DNA of 52,798 nucleotides from Methanothrix harundinacea (GCA_002502785.1 DAQG01000062.1:1-52798); one strand, 5' to 3'. Positions 1-9,807 are shown, counted from the first letter of the stretch. Program-made: numbers and translations. The notes: a model not told the origin generated them from the letters alone.

Positions 1-25
1 CACGGAATAGCGAAGAGCCAAAAAG

Positions 26-46
26 TTCAGCCCAAAACGGGCTGAA
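26..46. terminator. Short perfect hairpin, possible terminator
   Basis: An 8-bp perfect inverted repeat (positions 26-33 and 39-46) encloses a 5-base loop. It lies about 60 bases beyond the stop of the minus-strand mfnA gene. It could end that transcript, or one entering from the left of the window. The flanking A and T runs are short, so the role is inferred from position. Confidence 0.4.
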
Positions 47-103
47 ACCACCCTTTATTTTCTGAGTTTCAGAGACGCACTCTTCGGGTCGAAGACGTCC
101 TCT

Positions 104-1237
104 TCAGGCGCGTCTTTTCAAAACATCTTCCAGGTCCGCCAGGAAGAGATCAACGTTCTCGGAAGTTGTGTGAGGCATCAAGATCAGCCGGAGGGCCTTC
201 GGGCTCCTGGTGGTTGAGACCCTCCAGCAACACTCGAGAAGATCGGCCCTGACCTCTTCGGGATGATCCATCCTGAGGGTGACGACGTTCATCACCGGCT
301 CGATGACCGGCTCGATGCCGATCTCTCTTGCGCCCGAAACCATCCGCCTGGATAGGTCCATGCAGCTATCGACGACTTTTGTAAATCCCTCTTTTCCGAG
401 ATAGTTCATCACCGCCCAGATGGCGGCAGCGGCAGCGCCACTTCTCGTGCCCGTCAGGGCCTTGGGCCTTGCCATCGTCAGGTACGGGGCGTAGGCGGCG
501 AGACGTTCCAGGTCCTCGGAATGCCTGAAGAGGAGGCCTCCGCCGGGGATCGTCGCCATCCCCATCTTGTGGGGGTCGATGGTGATGGAGGTGACGCCCT
601 CCGCCCTAAAATCCCACTTCCAGCTTCCTTTCAAAAAGGGGAGGACGAACCCTCCGAAGGCGGCGTCGACGTGAAGGTGTATCCCGGAATCGAGGGCGAG
701 CTTGCCCAGCCGGTCGATGGGATCGACCTGGCCGAACTCCGTAGTCCCCGCAATCCCCACGATAGATACCGTCTTCTCGTCTATGAGCTCCTCGACGGAG
801 CTGACGTCCACCTTCAGGTCACCGTCTAGATCGGCCTTCCTAATCTCAAGACACAGTAGGTCGCCTATCTTGTCGAAGGAGAAGTGGGCAGACTTTGGGA
901 CGACGATGTTTCCGTCCCTGGAGTTGTGAGCGTTTCTTGCGGCCCGGATCGCCTGGATGTTCGACTCGGTCCCTCCCGTCGAGAGGTAGCCCGTGGCGTT
1001 GGGATGGCCCAATAGCTCCGCCATCATTCTCACAGCCTGCTGCTCCAGCTCGGCTGATCCGGGAAAGAGGCCAGGATCGCCGAGGTTTGTCTCCTGGAAC
1101 GTTTGGTGCGCCTTCAGGGCTATCGGGTGGGGCGGGGTGCACATGGAGGAGAGGATCCGATCGTAGCTCAGATCCTTCCCCCTCATCTTTTGGAGGCCCC
1201 TCATGACCTCCTCTTCGGATAGGCCCAAATCTCTCAA
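104..1237 (-). CDS. mfnA: L-tyrosine/L-aspartate decarboxylase MfnA
   Basis: This is a PLP-dependent group II amino-acid decarboxylase of 377 aa, close to the usual archaeal MfnA length. The PLP-lysine motif is visible as DPHKMG (about residues 223-228), preceded by HVDAAFGGF, which carries the conserved aspartate that contacts the pyridine nitrogen. In methanogens MfnA makes tyramine for the methanofuran tail, and the family can also make beta-alanine from aspartate for coenzyme A. Substrate preference cannot be read from sequence here. The gene is followed on the same strand by nothing in the window and preceded by ppsA with an 89-base gap. The start is the first ATG with a full N-terminal helix (MRDLGLSEEEV). 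Confidence 0.93.
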   Translation of the reverse strand: MRDLGLSEEEVMRGLQKMRGKDLSYDRILSSMCTPPHPIALKAHQTFQETNLGDPGLFPGSAELEQQAVRMMAELLGHPNATGYLSTGGTESNIQAIRAARNAHNSRDGNIVVPKSAHFSFDKIGDLLCLEIRKADLDGDLKVDVSSVEELIDEKTVSIVGIAGTTEFGQVDPIDRLGKLALDSGIHLHVDAAFGGFVLPFLKGSWKWDFRAEGVTSITIDPHKMGMATIPGGGLLFRHSEDLERLAAYAPYLTMARPKALTGTRSGAAAAAIWAVMNYLGKEGFTKVVDSCMDLSRRMVSGAREIGIEPVIEPVMNVVTLRMDHPEEVRADLLECCWRVSTTRSPKALRLILMPHTTSENVDLFLADLEDVLKRRA

Positions 1238-1326
1238 ATCTAGAACCTCTGTCGCATTATCTTAATCCATCGATTACTCAAACGCCGACTTTATAGATCC
1301 CTATATCAGTTCCGGCTCGTCGAAGA

Positions 1327-3591
1327 TCACTCCTCTCTGAGCGCCCTCAGCATGATGATCTTCTCGGCTCGCGCCACCGTCTCCCTGACGGTGGCGACGG
1401 CGTCGATGTTGGCTGAGATGCTGGTGATCCCGATCTCGACGAGCCTCTTTGCCATCTCTGGGTAGGACCCGGCCTGGCCGCAGATGGAGGTGGTGACGCC
1501 GGCCTTGTTGCACCGCTCGATGACGTACTCGATGAGGGTCAGAACCGCCGGGTGAAGCTCGGAATATAGGTCGGCGACGTTCTCGTTGTTCCTGTCGACG
1601 GCGAGGGTGTACTGGGTCAGGTCGTTCGTACCGAAGGAGATGAAGTCGATGCCATCCTCGATGAAATCCTCGATGGTGAGGGCAGCACCTGGTGTCTCGA
1701 CCATTATGCCGACGTCGGTCTTCTCAAGGTCCAGCCCTTCCTCGACCATGAGGGCTTTGGCCCGTCTGAACTCGCTGACGTGCTGGACGAGAGGCAGCAT
1801 GATCCCGACATTTGTAAGGCCCATCTCGTGCAGCTTCTTGAAGGCCCTCATCTCAATGCGGAAGTGCTCTGTATCTGTCAGGTCCCTTCTGATACCTCTC
1901 CAGCCGAGCATCGGGTTGTGCTCGTGGGGCTCGTTCTCGCCGCCCTCCATCCCCCGGAACTCATCGGTGGGGGCGTCAAGGGTCCTCACCCAGACCGGTT
2001 TGGGGTAGAAGGCCTCGGCCACGGTCCTCACGCCTTTGACGAGCTCGTCTATGTACTCCTCCTCCTTGCCGGCGTTGATATAGTACCTGGGGGTCTTGCC
2101 AAGGCCGAGAATCATGTGCTCGATCCGAAGGAGGCCGACGCCGTCGGCCATCGTCGCCGCGGCCTGCTCTGCGGCCTCCGGCATGCTGACGTTCACCTTG
2201 ATCTCGGTCGCTGTTATCGGCTTATTGGCGACGGCGACGACGGTACGGGCCGATGCCTCCTCTTTCGCCTTCTTGACACTGCCCTCGTAGACCTTGCCTT
2301 TGCCGCCGTCGACGGTGATCAGCATCCCGTCGGAGAGGGTCTTGGTCCCCTTCTTGGTCCCGACGACGGCCGGGCACCCGAGCTCTCTGCTCACGATGGC
2401 GGCGTGACAGGTCATACCGCCCTCATCGGTGACGATTGCCCCAGCCCTCTCCATGGCCGGGACCATGTCGGGGGTGGTCATCACCGTGACCATGATGTCG
2501 CCCTTGGTGATCTTGTCCAGGTTCTCGGGACCGGTGACGATCTTAACAACGCCCGTGGCCACGCCCGGTGAGGCACCAAGACCGGTTAGGATGACTTTGC
2601 CGCCCTGATCGGACTCGGCGGCTTTTGCACCGTTCCCGATGGTGGTGATGGGCCTTGACTGGAGGATGAACATCTTGCCGTTCTCAAAGGCCCACTCGAT
2701 GTCCTGGGGGATGCCGTAGTGTTTCTCCAAAACCTCAGCCTGAGCTGCAAGCTTGAGGATCTCCTCGTCGGAGAGGACGAGCTTTTCCTTCATGTCGGCG
2801 GGGACCTTCTTGGTGACGGTCTCGCCGGTCTTCTCGTCCCGGACGATCATGATCTCTTTTGAGGCGATGAACTTGTTTTGGATCTTCTTATTGGTCCTGT
2901 CGACGACGTAGTTGTCGGGGGAGACGCTCCCGCTGACGACGGACTCGCCCAGGCCCCAGGCTGCCTCGATTATCACTTCTGGCTCGCCGGTGCTGGGGTG
3001 AGAGCTGAACATGACCCCGGACTTCTCGGATTTGACCATCTTCTGGACGGTGACGGAGATGTTCACCTTCTCGTGCTCAAACCCCTGCTCGACTCTGTAG
3101 AAGATGGCTCTGGCACCGTAGAGGGAGGCCCAACATTTCCGGACCGCCTCGAAGACCTGGTCCTCTCCTTTCATGTTCAGGAAGGTCTCCTGCTGGCCCG
3201 CGAAGCTGGCGTCGGGGAGGTCCTCGGCGGTGGCGCTCGATCGGACGGCCACGAAGACCTCTTTGCCCTCGCGTTTGCACATCTCCTGGTACCGGTTCCT
3301 GATATCCTTCTCGATGTCTTTGGGGACCTTCCCCGCCAGGACCAGCTTCTTCGCCTTATCCGCGGCTTCGTTCAGGGCTGCGGGGTCGTTCACGTCCACC
3401 TTCAGCGCCTCGAAGATATCGTCTGCGATTCCGGATCGGTTGATGAAATCTCGATAAGCCTGCGCGGTGACCGCAAAGCCCCCAGGCACTGGAGCGCCCA
3501 CGTTTATCATCTCGCCAAGGCTCGCGCCCTTCCCGCCGACGACGGAAACGTCGTCTTTTCCGACTTCTTCCAGCCAAACAACAGCAGTCAT
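1327..3591 (-). CDS. ppsA: Phosphoenolpyruvate synthase (pyruvate, water dikinase)
   Basis: The product converts pyruvate + ATP + water to PEP + AMP + phosphate, the entry to gluconeogenesis in a methanogen that makes pyruvate from acetyl-CoA. The 754-aa protein has the complete order of domains. An N-terminal ATP-grasp domain (residues 1-320) includes GGKGASLGEM near residue 20 and QSRPIT near 311. The swivelling phosphohistidine domain has GGMTCHAAIVSRELG, with catalytic His396. A C-terminal TIM-barrel carries the SICGQAG cysteine motif. A Shine-Dalgarno-like GGAGGTATCTA directly precedes the ATG. A decayed copy of this 5' end lies just upstream at 3741-3830. Confidence 0.97.
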   Translation of the reverse strand: MTAVVWLEEVGKDDVSVVGGKGASLGEMINVGAPVPGGFAVTAQAYRDFINRSGIADDIFEALKVDVNDPAALNEAADKAKKLVLAGKVPKDIEKDIRNRYQEMCKREGKEVFVAVRSSATAEDLPDASFAGQQETFLNMKGEDQVFEAVRKCWASLYGARAIFYRVEQGFEHEKVNISVTVQKMVKSEKSGVMFSSHPSTGEPEVIIEAAWGLGESVVSGSVSPDNYVVDRTNKKIQNKFIASKEIMIVRDEKTGETVTKKVPADMKEKLVLSDEEILKLAAQAEVLEKHYGIPQDIEWAFENGKMFILQSRPITTIGNGAKAAESDQGGKVILTGLGASPGVATGVVKIVTGPENLDKITKGDIMVTVMTTPDMVPAMERAGAIVTDEGGMTCHAAIVSRELGCPAVVGTKKGTKTLSDGMLITVDGGKGKVYEGSVKKAKEEASARTVVAVANKPITATEIKVNVSMPEAAEQAAATMADGVGLLRIEHMILGLGKTPRYYINAGKEEEYIDELVKGVRTVAEAFYPKPVWVRTLDAPTDEFRGMEGGENEPHEHNPMLGWRGIRRDLTDTEHFRIEMRAFKKLHEMGLTNVGIMLPLVQHVSEFRRAKALMVEEGLDLEKTDVGIMVETPGAALTIEDFIEDGIDFISFGTNDLTQYTLAVDRNNENVADLYSELHPAVLTLIEYVIERCNKAGVTTSICGQAGSYPEMAKRLVEIGITSISANIDAVATVRETVARAEKIIMLRALREE

Positions 3592-3740
3592 TAGATACCT
3601 CCTTTGTTCACCTCGTTCAATAGTTGTTGTTCATCTTGGTTATTGATACCGAATTCGAGTTCAAAGAAGGGGAGGAATCTCACCTTGAAAATAAAAGATC
3701 TGATTCTTACCCCACGCTGGATACTGGGCCATTGGTATCG

Positions 3741-3830
3741 ATCACCTCGCCGAGGCTTGCGCCCTTCCCGTCTTTTCTGACTTTCGTCCAGCGAATTTAC
3801 ACCACTCATCGGATACCCACCTTATTCCGA
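3741..3830 (-). pseudogene. Decayed duplicate of the ppsA start and leader
   Basis: On the minus strand, an ATG at 3809 is followed by sequence that matches the first ~85 bases of ppsA (3506-3591). The match includes the stretch encoding the GGKGASLGE loop (3741-3770 against 3506-3535), with about 15 bases missing in the middle. Similarity continues upstream of the ATG into the leader: GGTGGGTATCCG here against GGAGGTATCTAA-type sequence in ppsA. The reading frame is destroyed after about 15 codons. It is best explained as the remnant of a second ppsA copy, or of a tandem duplication whose body has been deleted. Confidence 0.7.
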
Positions 3831-3894
3831 GGAAACTATGCATTCCGTTCTGAAATGTTCTGAATGAGCTTGTTGCGGGGAGATGCAGGTGGTA

Positions 3895-3907
3895 CCGTAT
3901 ATATCTG
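3895..3907 (+). promoter_or_regulatory. Possible TATA box for moeA
   Basis: A TATATATC core sits about 90 bases before the moeA start, which would give a leader of roughly 65 nt. The call rests on motif and position only. Confidence 0.35.
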
Positions 3908-3994
3908 TTTTCACGGGAACAGCCAAAGAGATAAACGATTGGGATCCGCTCGAACGGAAAGCTACACAAAGGGGGCGGCGAATAAGCCAAAGCC

Positions 3995-5173
3995 ATGTTC
4001 AAAGAGCTTGCCAGCGCCGCTGAGTCGCTGAAAACCCTTCTGGAGAGGTGCGGGCCCGTGAAGAGGTCTGAGACGATCCATCTGGCCGGGGCCCTTGGCA
4101 GAGTCCTCTCTTTGGATGTGGGCTCTCCCGTGAACCTTCCCGGCTTCAACAGGGCCGCCATGGACGGGTTTGCCGTCAGGGCGAAGGATACGAGAGGCGC
4201 AAGCCCTCTCGCCCCAGTATACCTCACCATCGACGAGACCGCAGGAGAGGGGAGGTGCGTTCCAGTGAGGACGGGGATGGCGGCGCCTCCGGGGTCAGAT
4301 GCGGTTTTGATGAAGGAGGACACCCTCCTCCGAGGGCGAAAGGTGGAGGCTACGGCCGAAGTCCACCCCTACAGAAACCTCGCCAGGGTCGGCGAGGACG
4401 TCGCCCTCGGCGAGACGATCCTCAGAGAGGGACACCGGCTCAGGCCCCCTGACATCGCGCTCCTGGCGTCCCTCGGCCTCACCAACGCCCAAGTCTACGA
4501 GAGGCCGAAGGTGGCGATCATCCCCACAGGAGGAGAACTCGTCCCGCCCTTCATAGAAGCGAAGCTGAAGCCCGGCCAGGCCCGCGAGACGAACGGGATT
4601 ATGTGCGAGCTGTACGCCGAGATCTGGGGCGGATCGCCCCGAAAAATACCCCTGATCGAGGACGACCCCGACCTCATCAAAGAGGCCATCGCCCAGAACC
4701 TGGACGCGGACCTGATCCTGATCTCCGGGGGGACCTCCGTCGGCGAAGAGGACTACGCTCCGCCGATCCTGACGGAGATGGGAGAGCTTCTTGTCCACGG
4801 CGTGAGGATCACTCCAGCAAAGCCCACGGCCCTCGGAATGATCGATGAAAAGCCTGTGATCTGCCTTCCGGGCTACCCCGTGGCGGCCCTCGCCGCACTC
4901 TACATATTTGCCCGGCCTCTGATCACCATGATGGCCCACCGAACCGACCTTCCGAGGGTCGTCGTGGCGAAGCTCGATGGGAAGATCGTCTCGCGGCCCG
5001 GATACCTTACCTTCGCGAGGGTGAGCCTCAAGGACGGCGTTGCAACCCCCATCATGACCTCTGGAGCCGGGATTCTCAGCTCTGTAGCTAGGGCCGAGGG
5101 GTACGTCCTGGTGCCGGAGGAGGTCGAGGGGAGGGAGAAGGGCGAGATGGTGGAGGTGAACCTGATCGAGTGA
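3995..5173 (+). CDS. moeA: Molybdopterin molybdenumtransferase MoeA
   Basis: MoeA inserts molybdate (or tungstate) into adenylated molybdopterin, the last step of Mo/W cofactor synthesis. The 392-aa protein shows the family hallmarks. GFNRAAMDGFAVR near residue 50 is the conserved N-terminal motif. PTGGEL appears near residue 172, and ISGGTSVGEEDY near 243 is the MoCF-binding loop. PGYPVAALA lies near 294, and a C-terminal beta domain follows. It has no fused MoeB or PBP-like domain. It lies about 1.6 kb upstream of the molybdopterin-dependent formate dehydrogenase at 6770, which would need its product, although a minus-strand gene lies between them. Confidence 0.95.
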   Translation: MFKELASAAESLKTLLERCGPVKRSETIHLAGALGRVLSLDVGSPVNLPGFNRAAMDGFAVRAKDTRGASPLAPVYLTIDETAGEGRCVPVRTGMAAPPGSDAVLMKEDTLLRGRKVEATAEVHPYRNLARVGEDVALGETILREGHRLRPPDIALLASLGLTNAQVYERPKVAIIPTGGELVPPFIEAKLKPGQARETNGIMCELYAEIWGGSPRKIPLIEDDPDLIKEAIAQNLDADLILISGGTSVGEEDYAPPILTEMGELLVHGVRITPAKPTALGMIDEKPVICLPGYPVAALAALYIFARPLITMMAHRTDLPRVVVAKLDGKIVSRPGYLTFARVSLKDGVATPIMTSGAGILSSVARAEGYVLVPEEVEGREKGEMVEVNLIE

Positions 5174-5207
5174 TCGGGACTTGTAAGGGGTAAGGGACTC
5201 CAGAGAA

Positions 5208-6485
5208 TCAGATCACTATGACCTCCCCTGACCCCGACATTTGAAACGTGTTGTAAGCCCGGTCCTCCACCACGACGATCGGCGCGTAGTCGCCAGCCTT
5301 TGCCTCCATCTCTTCAAGTTCGATCCTGTAGTTGAAGAGGGGCGATCTGGAGAGCGCCATCGGCTGATGATAGCTGGAAGACAACGTCCCGGAACCAGAT
5401 GGTGCGGCCATTTTGTAAAATACTACGGCGGTCTCATCTTTGATCGCGGTCACGTTCTTCGACAGAAACTCCATGTAATCGACTTCGGGAGCGGTGGCGT
5501 TCAGAACCTCCCGAGAGACGTAGTGAACCTGCCCGGATAGGTCGATCAGCCCGTTCAGCTTCCCGTCATCTCCGAAATAGGCGTAGGCAGAAACCTGGGA
5601 CTTTCCGTAATCCAAGAGCAGGACGCAAGGAGAAGATCGGGCCAGAAGAGGCCGGAACTTCTCAGACATGTTGACGATCTTGGACGCAAGGACGGGAGAT
5701 GCGGAGCCCTCTGTGGCTGAGACTTGATAGAATGTCCCTGGCCAGGAGAACTGGACCGTCGCCTCGCCGCCTTCGATATCCCGGACCTCGGACCAGACAA
5801 GCTCTCGTGAGTCGTTGTCAGCCATGTACAAAGTCACGCTCTTTAGGTTTTGGTCTGGGTCCCTCACCTCCACTTCTACCGTTGCAGGGCTCTCAGGGCT
5901 TGCGACCTCTGAGAGGACCTTGAGGCTTGCGACCTCCGGTGGTGGTGAAAAGCCCACGGCCCTGATCATCCATTCGGTCTCGTTCTTCTGATACATTTCG
6001 AGGTTCCACTCGAGGATTCGGTTGGGGTTTCTCGCCGATAAAAGCGATCTGCCGGTGGCGGGTCCGATGTCGGTGCCCACGTAAATCCCGCCAAACTCGT
6101 ACAGAGAGACCAGGAAACGCCCTGAGACCTGGACGTCTGGGACGTCCACCAGAGACCAGCCGAACTCATCGCCGAAGAAAGAGTCCGCCCTGTCCGTAAC
6201 CTTCGATATCGCGTTCAGGTCTTCGTCCCAGATTTCAAGGACGAATATCTCGGAAGTTCGTTCCGGTTCCAGCTTGCCAAAGACGGAAATTTTGGATAGG
6301 GTCCAATCTTCTGAGGGTGCTTCAAAGATTACGGAGTGGCCCATTCCATCACCCATCCGAAAACCGTTTTCTGCAGTACCGTCGTCGAGGCTAAGGGTCA
6401 CCAAGTTCTCGCAGAATGCGCTCTGGCTAACAAAAGCGAGAACGGCCAAAAGCCACATCCAAATTTTCGTCATCTTGATACCCAT
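5208..6485 (-). CDS. Secreted protein of unknown function
   Basis: I do not recognise this 425-aa protein beyond its being exported. The N-terminus is a classic signal peptide: MTKIWMW, then a hydrophobic core, then QSAFCEN as the probable cleavage region. A second possible start (ATG at 6473) gives a tighter signal peptide and may be the real one. The first ~170 residues of the mature part look like an extracellular beta-sandwich repeating Gly/Asp-rich turns. A segment around residues 180-260 (VASLKVLSEVASPESPAT) has the character of a surface Ig-like domain. No transmembrane anchor is seen at the C-terminus. It is convergent with moeA, 34 bases away. Confidence 0.75.
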   Translation of the reverse strand: MGIKMTKIWMWLLAVLAFVSQSAFCENLVTLSLDDGTAENGFRMGDGMGHSVIFEAPSEDWTLSKISVFGKLEPERTSEIFVLEIWDEDLNAISKVTDRADSFFGDEFGWSLVDVPDVQVSGRFLVSLYEFGGIYVGTDIGPATGRSLLSARNPNRILEWNLEMYQKNETEWMIRAVGFSPPPEVASLKVLSEVASPESPATVEVEVRDPDQNLKSVTLYMADNDSRELVWSEVRDIEGGEATVQFSWPGTFYQVSATEGSASPVLASKIVNMSEKFRPLLARSSPCVLLLDYGKSQVSAYAYFGDDGKLNGLIDLSGQVHYVSREVLNATAPEVDYMEFLSKNVTAIKDETAVVFYKMAAPSGSGTLSSSYHQPMALSRSPLFNYRIELEEMEAKAGDYAPIVVVEDRAYNTFQMSGSGEVIVI

Positions 6486-6769
6486 AAAAACATCGTACAG
6501 GAATTAATCGAGCGATTCAGCCGGACGGATTCGAGGAGCGGTTCGATGGTCATGCAGATCGCCTTTTTATTTTTGTCTATTTGTCTTTTTTCGAAATTCG
6601 ACCTTTGCTGCTGACCAAAGACCTGAAAACGGGCCAGAAGAATCCGGCCGAACCGATAGGATTCGGATCCTTCGCCCCTAGATCAGCCAGGCCGGTCCAT
6701 CGGACCTCGCGAGCCATCACCCAAACAGATAATACGTCCTAAATTAAGTTTCGTTGGGAGAGATCCGCT

Positions 6770-8794
6770 TTGGAGAAGATTCACACCACCTGCGTCTACT
6801 GCGGCTGCGGCTGTGGTCTCTACCTCCACGTCGAAGACGGCCAGGTGGTGGGAGCATCCCCATCGCCCGCCCATCCCGTGGCGAGGGGGAGGCTCTGCGT
6901 CAAGGGCTGGCTAGCCCACGATTTCGTCCACCATCCAGACAGGCTCAAGACGCCCCAGATCAAGCGAGGTGAGCGCCAGGTTCGAGCATCCTGGGAAGAT
7001 GCCCTGTCCCTGACGGCCGAAAGGCTCAACGAGATCAAAGAGGAGTCGGGACCAGACGCCCTCGCGGTCCTCACCTCGGCCAAAGGGACGAACGAGGAGA
7101 ACTACCTTCTGATGAAGCTCGCGAGAGCCGCCCTAAAAACGAATAACGTCGACCACGTGGCCAGGCTCTGCCACGCCCCATCGGTGGCGGGTTTGGGTGC
7201 ATCCCTTGGGAGCGGGGCGATGACAAACTCGATTAAAAGCCTCTTATCGGCGGATGCGATCCTCGTCACCGGCTCGAACACCACAGAGCAGCACCCCCTC
7301 GTCGCCGCCCACATCCTCGAGGCCCAGTCTCGCGGCGCGACCCTGATCGTGGCGGACCCCCGCAAAACCCAGATCGCACAGCTTGCTGACATCCACCTGG
7401 AACCCTGCCTGGGAAGCGATGTCGCCTGGACGAACGGAATTTTGAACCTGATCATTGAACGGGGGTTAGCCGACGAGGATTTCATAAGAGATAGGACCGA
7501 GGGATTTTCCGTCCTTCGTGAGTCTATCTTGAAGTACACCCCCGAAGTGGTGGAGAGGATATCGGGAATTTCTCCAGAGGACCTAGAAAAGGCGGCCGTC
7601 GCCTTCGGTGAGGCTCCGAGAGCAGCCGTCGTCTACGCCATGGGGACGACCCAGCACTCCAACGGGACCGACAACGTTCTCGCCCTCGCGAACCTGATCC
7701 TGGCCACCGGGAACGTCGGAAGAGAGGGGACGGGAATCTGCCCCCTCCGAGGCCACCAGAACGTTCAGGGGGCCTGCGACATGGGGGCGCTTCCCACCGT
7801 CTATTCCGGCTACCAGAAGGTGGAGGACCCGGGAGCTAGAGAGAAGATGGCAACGGCCTGGGTGACCGATCTTCCCTCAACGCCAGGACTCACCGCCGTC
7901 GAGATGATGGAGGCGGCCGAGGTGGGGCGGATAAGGGGGATCTACATCTCAGGAGAAAATCCGATGATGAGCTACCCTGATCGAGATCAGGTGAAAAGGG
8001 CCCTTGAGTCGCTGGAGTTTCTTGCCGTCGCCGAAATATTCCCCACAGAGACGACCGCCCTCGCCGACGTCGTATTTCCCGTGGCCTCCTTTGCTGAGAA
8101 GGACGGAACCTTCACCTCCACCGAGAGGCGGGTCCAGCGGGTGAGGCAGGCTGTAACGCCTCCGGGCGAGGCGAGGTCCGAGTGGGAGGTGGCAGCGGAT
8201 CTGATGAAGCGGCTTGGGATCGAGGCCGATTACACTTCCCCAAAGGAGGTGATGGCCGAGATCGCGAGGCTCACCCCCCCCTATGGCGGGATCAGCTACC
8301 AGAGGCTCGGGATATCGGGACTCCACTGGCCCTGCCCCGACCCCGACCATCCCGGAACTGATATACTGCACCGGGAGTCCTTTCCCATCGGGCGGGCGAA
8401 GTTTTTCCCCGTGGAGCACCTGGAACTGGAAGTGGACCCCGAGTATCCGTTTCTCCTGACGACTGGCCGAAGCCTCTTTCACTTCCATACCGGGACGATG
8501 ACAAGAAGGGTTCATCTCCTGGACCGTGAGATTCCAAGGCCCGCCGTCGACATAAATCCAGAGGATGCGGCGGCTCTCGGGGTGAGACGAGGCCAGAGGG
8601 TATTGGTCGAGTCGAGGGAGCATAGCCTCGAGATCGAGGTCGATGTGACGGGGGTGGTTCCGAAGGGGACGGTCTTCATACCGTTCCACTTCAATGAGGC
8701 TCCGGCGAACTTGCTGACGGTCCAAAACCTCGACCCAAAGTCCAAGATCCCTGACTTCAAACGAACCAGCGTCAGGATCAGGAGGGCCGACTGA
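6770..8794 (+). CDS. fdhA: Formate dehydrogenase catalytic (alpha) subunit, cysteine form
   Basis: This 674-aa bis-MGD oxidoreductase most resembles the FdhF/FDH-H group. The N-terminal 4Fe-4S site is C8-x2-C11-x3-C15-x27-C43. RLCHAPSVAGL places Cys134 where bacterial FDH-H has selenocysteine. PLRGHQNVQGACDMGALP near residue 330 is the formate-site arginine region. A C-terminal molybdopterin-guanine dinucleotide domain ends the protein. The start is TTG at 6770, with GGGAG 10 bases upstream; a true FeS cysteine lies only eight codons in, so no later start is possible. It overlaps the next gene by one base (TGATG). With those two partners it should oxidise formate, or reduce CO2, using a soluble electron carrier. 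Confidence 0.92.
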   Translation: MEKIHTTCVYCGCGCGLYLHVEDGQVVGASPSPAHPVARGRLCVKGWLAHDFVHHPDRLKTPQIKRGERQVRASWEDALSLTAERLNEIKEESGPDALAVLTSAKGTNEENYLLMKLARAALKTNNVDHVARLCHAPSVAGLGASLGSGAMTNSIKSLLSADAILVTGSNTTEQHPLVAAHILEAQSRGATLIVADPRKTQIAQLADIHLEPCLGSDVAWTNGILNLIIERGLADEDFIRDRTEGFSVLRESILKYTPEVVERISGISPEDLEKAAVAFGEAPRAAVVYAMGTTQHSNGTDNVLALANLILATGNVGREGTGICPLRGHQNVQGACDMGALPTVYSGYQKVEDPGAREKMATAWVTDLPSTPGLTAVEMMEAAEVGRIRGIYISGENPMMSYPDRDQVKRALESLEFLAVAEIFPTETTALADVVFPVASFAEKDGTFTSTERRVQRVRQAVTPPGEARSEWEVAADLMKRLGIEADYTSPKEVMAEIARLTPPYGGISYQRLGISGLHWPCPDPDHPGTDILHRESFPIGRAKFFPVEHLELEVDPEYPFLLTTGRSLFHFHTGTMTRRVHLLDREIPRPAVDINPEDAAALGVRRGQRVLVESREHSLEIEVDVTGVVPKGTVFIPFHFNEAPANLLTVQNLDPKSKIPDFKRTSVRIRRAD

Positions 8795-9807
8795 TGACGT
8801 CGACCCCTGCTTTATTCCTCGACCACGAGAGCCTGGTCCCCCTCATCGAGGAGCTCTCAAAGACCCTCGAGGTCGTGGCGCCCGTTTATGCTGAGGGCGA
8901 GCCGGTTTTCGCCACCTGGAAGGGTGAGGCTCTGGCCCTAGACGCGGATAACCCCCTCAACTCGCCGGTGGAGTTCTTCCTTCCCCAAAAAGAGGTCCTC
9001 TTCAAATACGTCCAGTACAGCGGCCGGTACACCTTCTCGGAGGAGCCACCGAAGTCGAGGCTGATATTGGGGATGAGGCCCTGCGACCTTCAAGCGATCA
9101 AGGTCCTGGACGAGATCTTCGGGACTGAGCTTTCTGACCATCCCTACACCAGCAAGAGAAAGTCGACGATCATAGTCGCAATGAACTGCACATCCCCTGG
9201 GAAAGGCTGCTTCTGCGCCTCGATGGGGTCGGGCCCTGCCGCCAAGGAGGGATACGACCTCCTGCTGACGGATGTGGGGTCCGGCTACCTGGTGGAGTCG
9301 GGTTCTCCCGCGGGAATGTTCGTCCTGCGGGCAAACTCGCGTCATTTCGAGGAGGCCTCGCCCGAACACCTCAAAGAGAAAGAGAGGCGCCTCGCTCTGG
9401 CCGAGGAGGAGATTGTGAAGCGAAGGCTGGCCCTGACCCCCGAACAGATAAGAGAAGCGATCGATGAGACCGATTGGGAGGAGGTGGAGAGAAGGTGTCT
9501 TCGATGTGGCGGATGCTCTCTCGTATGCCCCGTATGCCACTGCTTCAGCGTGATGGACCGGGGCGTTCCCGACGGCGAGCGGCTGAGGTGTAGGGACACC
9601 TGCACTCTTGCGGGCTTCTCACGGATGACGAGCGGCGCAAACCCCAGGGCGAGCCTCGGCGAGAGGCTTCGCCACTGGTACCTTGACAAGTTCGTCTACA
9701 TACCAGAGAAGACCGGGATGCTCGGCTGCGTCGGGTGCGGCAGATGCTCTCGAGTCTGCCTCAGCGACGTCGATAGGTGGTCCATTTTGAGAGAGGCGAT
9801 CGAATGA
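8794..9807 (+). CDS. Iron-sulfur beta subunit, sulfhydrogenase HydB / AsrA type
   Basis: A 337-aa iron-sulfur electron-transfer protein of the 4Fe-4S dicluster family seen in sulfhydrogenase beta and anaerobic sulfite reductase A subunits. LILGMRPCDLQAIKVLD (near residue 95) is typical of that family. Two C-terminal cluster motifs are visible: CLRCGGCSLVCPVCHC (near 234) and CVGCGRCSRVC (near 313). Further cysteines follow the first (RCRDTC). The gene is coupled to the catalytic subunit by a one-base overlap and to the flavoprotein by an ATGA overlap. It would pass electrons between the formate site and the flavin subunit. Methanogen F420-linked FdhB is a different family, so this is a distinct type of enzyme. 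Confidence 0.87.
   Translation: MTSTPALFLDHESLVPLIEELSKTLEVVAPVYAEGEPVFATWKGEALALDADNPLNSPVEFFLPQKEVLFKYVQYSGRYTFSEEPPKSRLILGMRPCDLQAIKVLDEIFGTELSDHPYTSKRKSTIIVAMNCTSPGKGCFCASMGSGPAAKEGYDLLLTDVGSGYLVESGSPAGMFVLRANSRHFEEASPEHLKEKERRLALAEEEIVKRRLALTPEQIREAIDETDWEEVERRCLRCGGCSLVCPVCHCFSVMDRGVPDGERLRCRDTCTLAGFSRMTSGANPRASLGERLRHWYLDKFVYIPEKTGMLGCVGCGRCSRVCLSDVDRWSILREAIE

Noticed and set aside
1780..2571. 263-codon plus-strand frame opposite ppsA
   Set aside because: It lies fully inside ppsA on the other strand, has low-complexity Gly/Asp/His-rich sequence and no homology; it is a shadow of the GC-rich codons.
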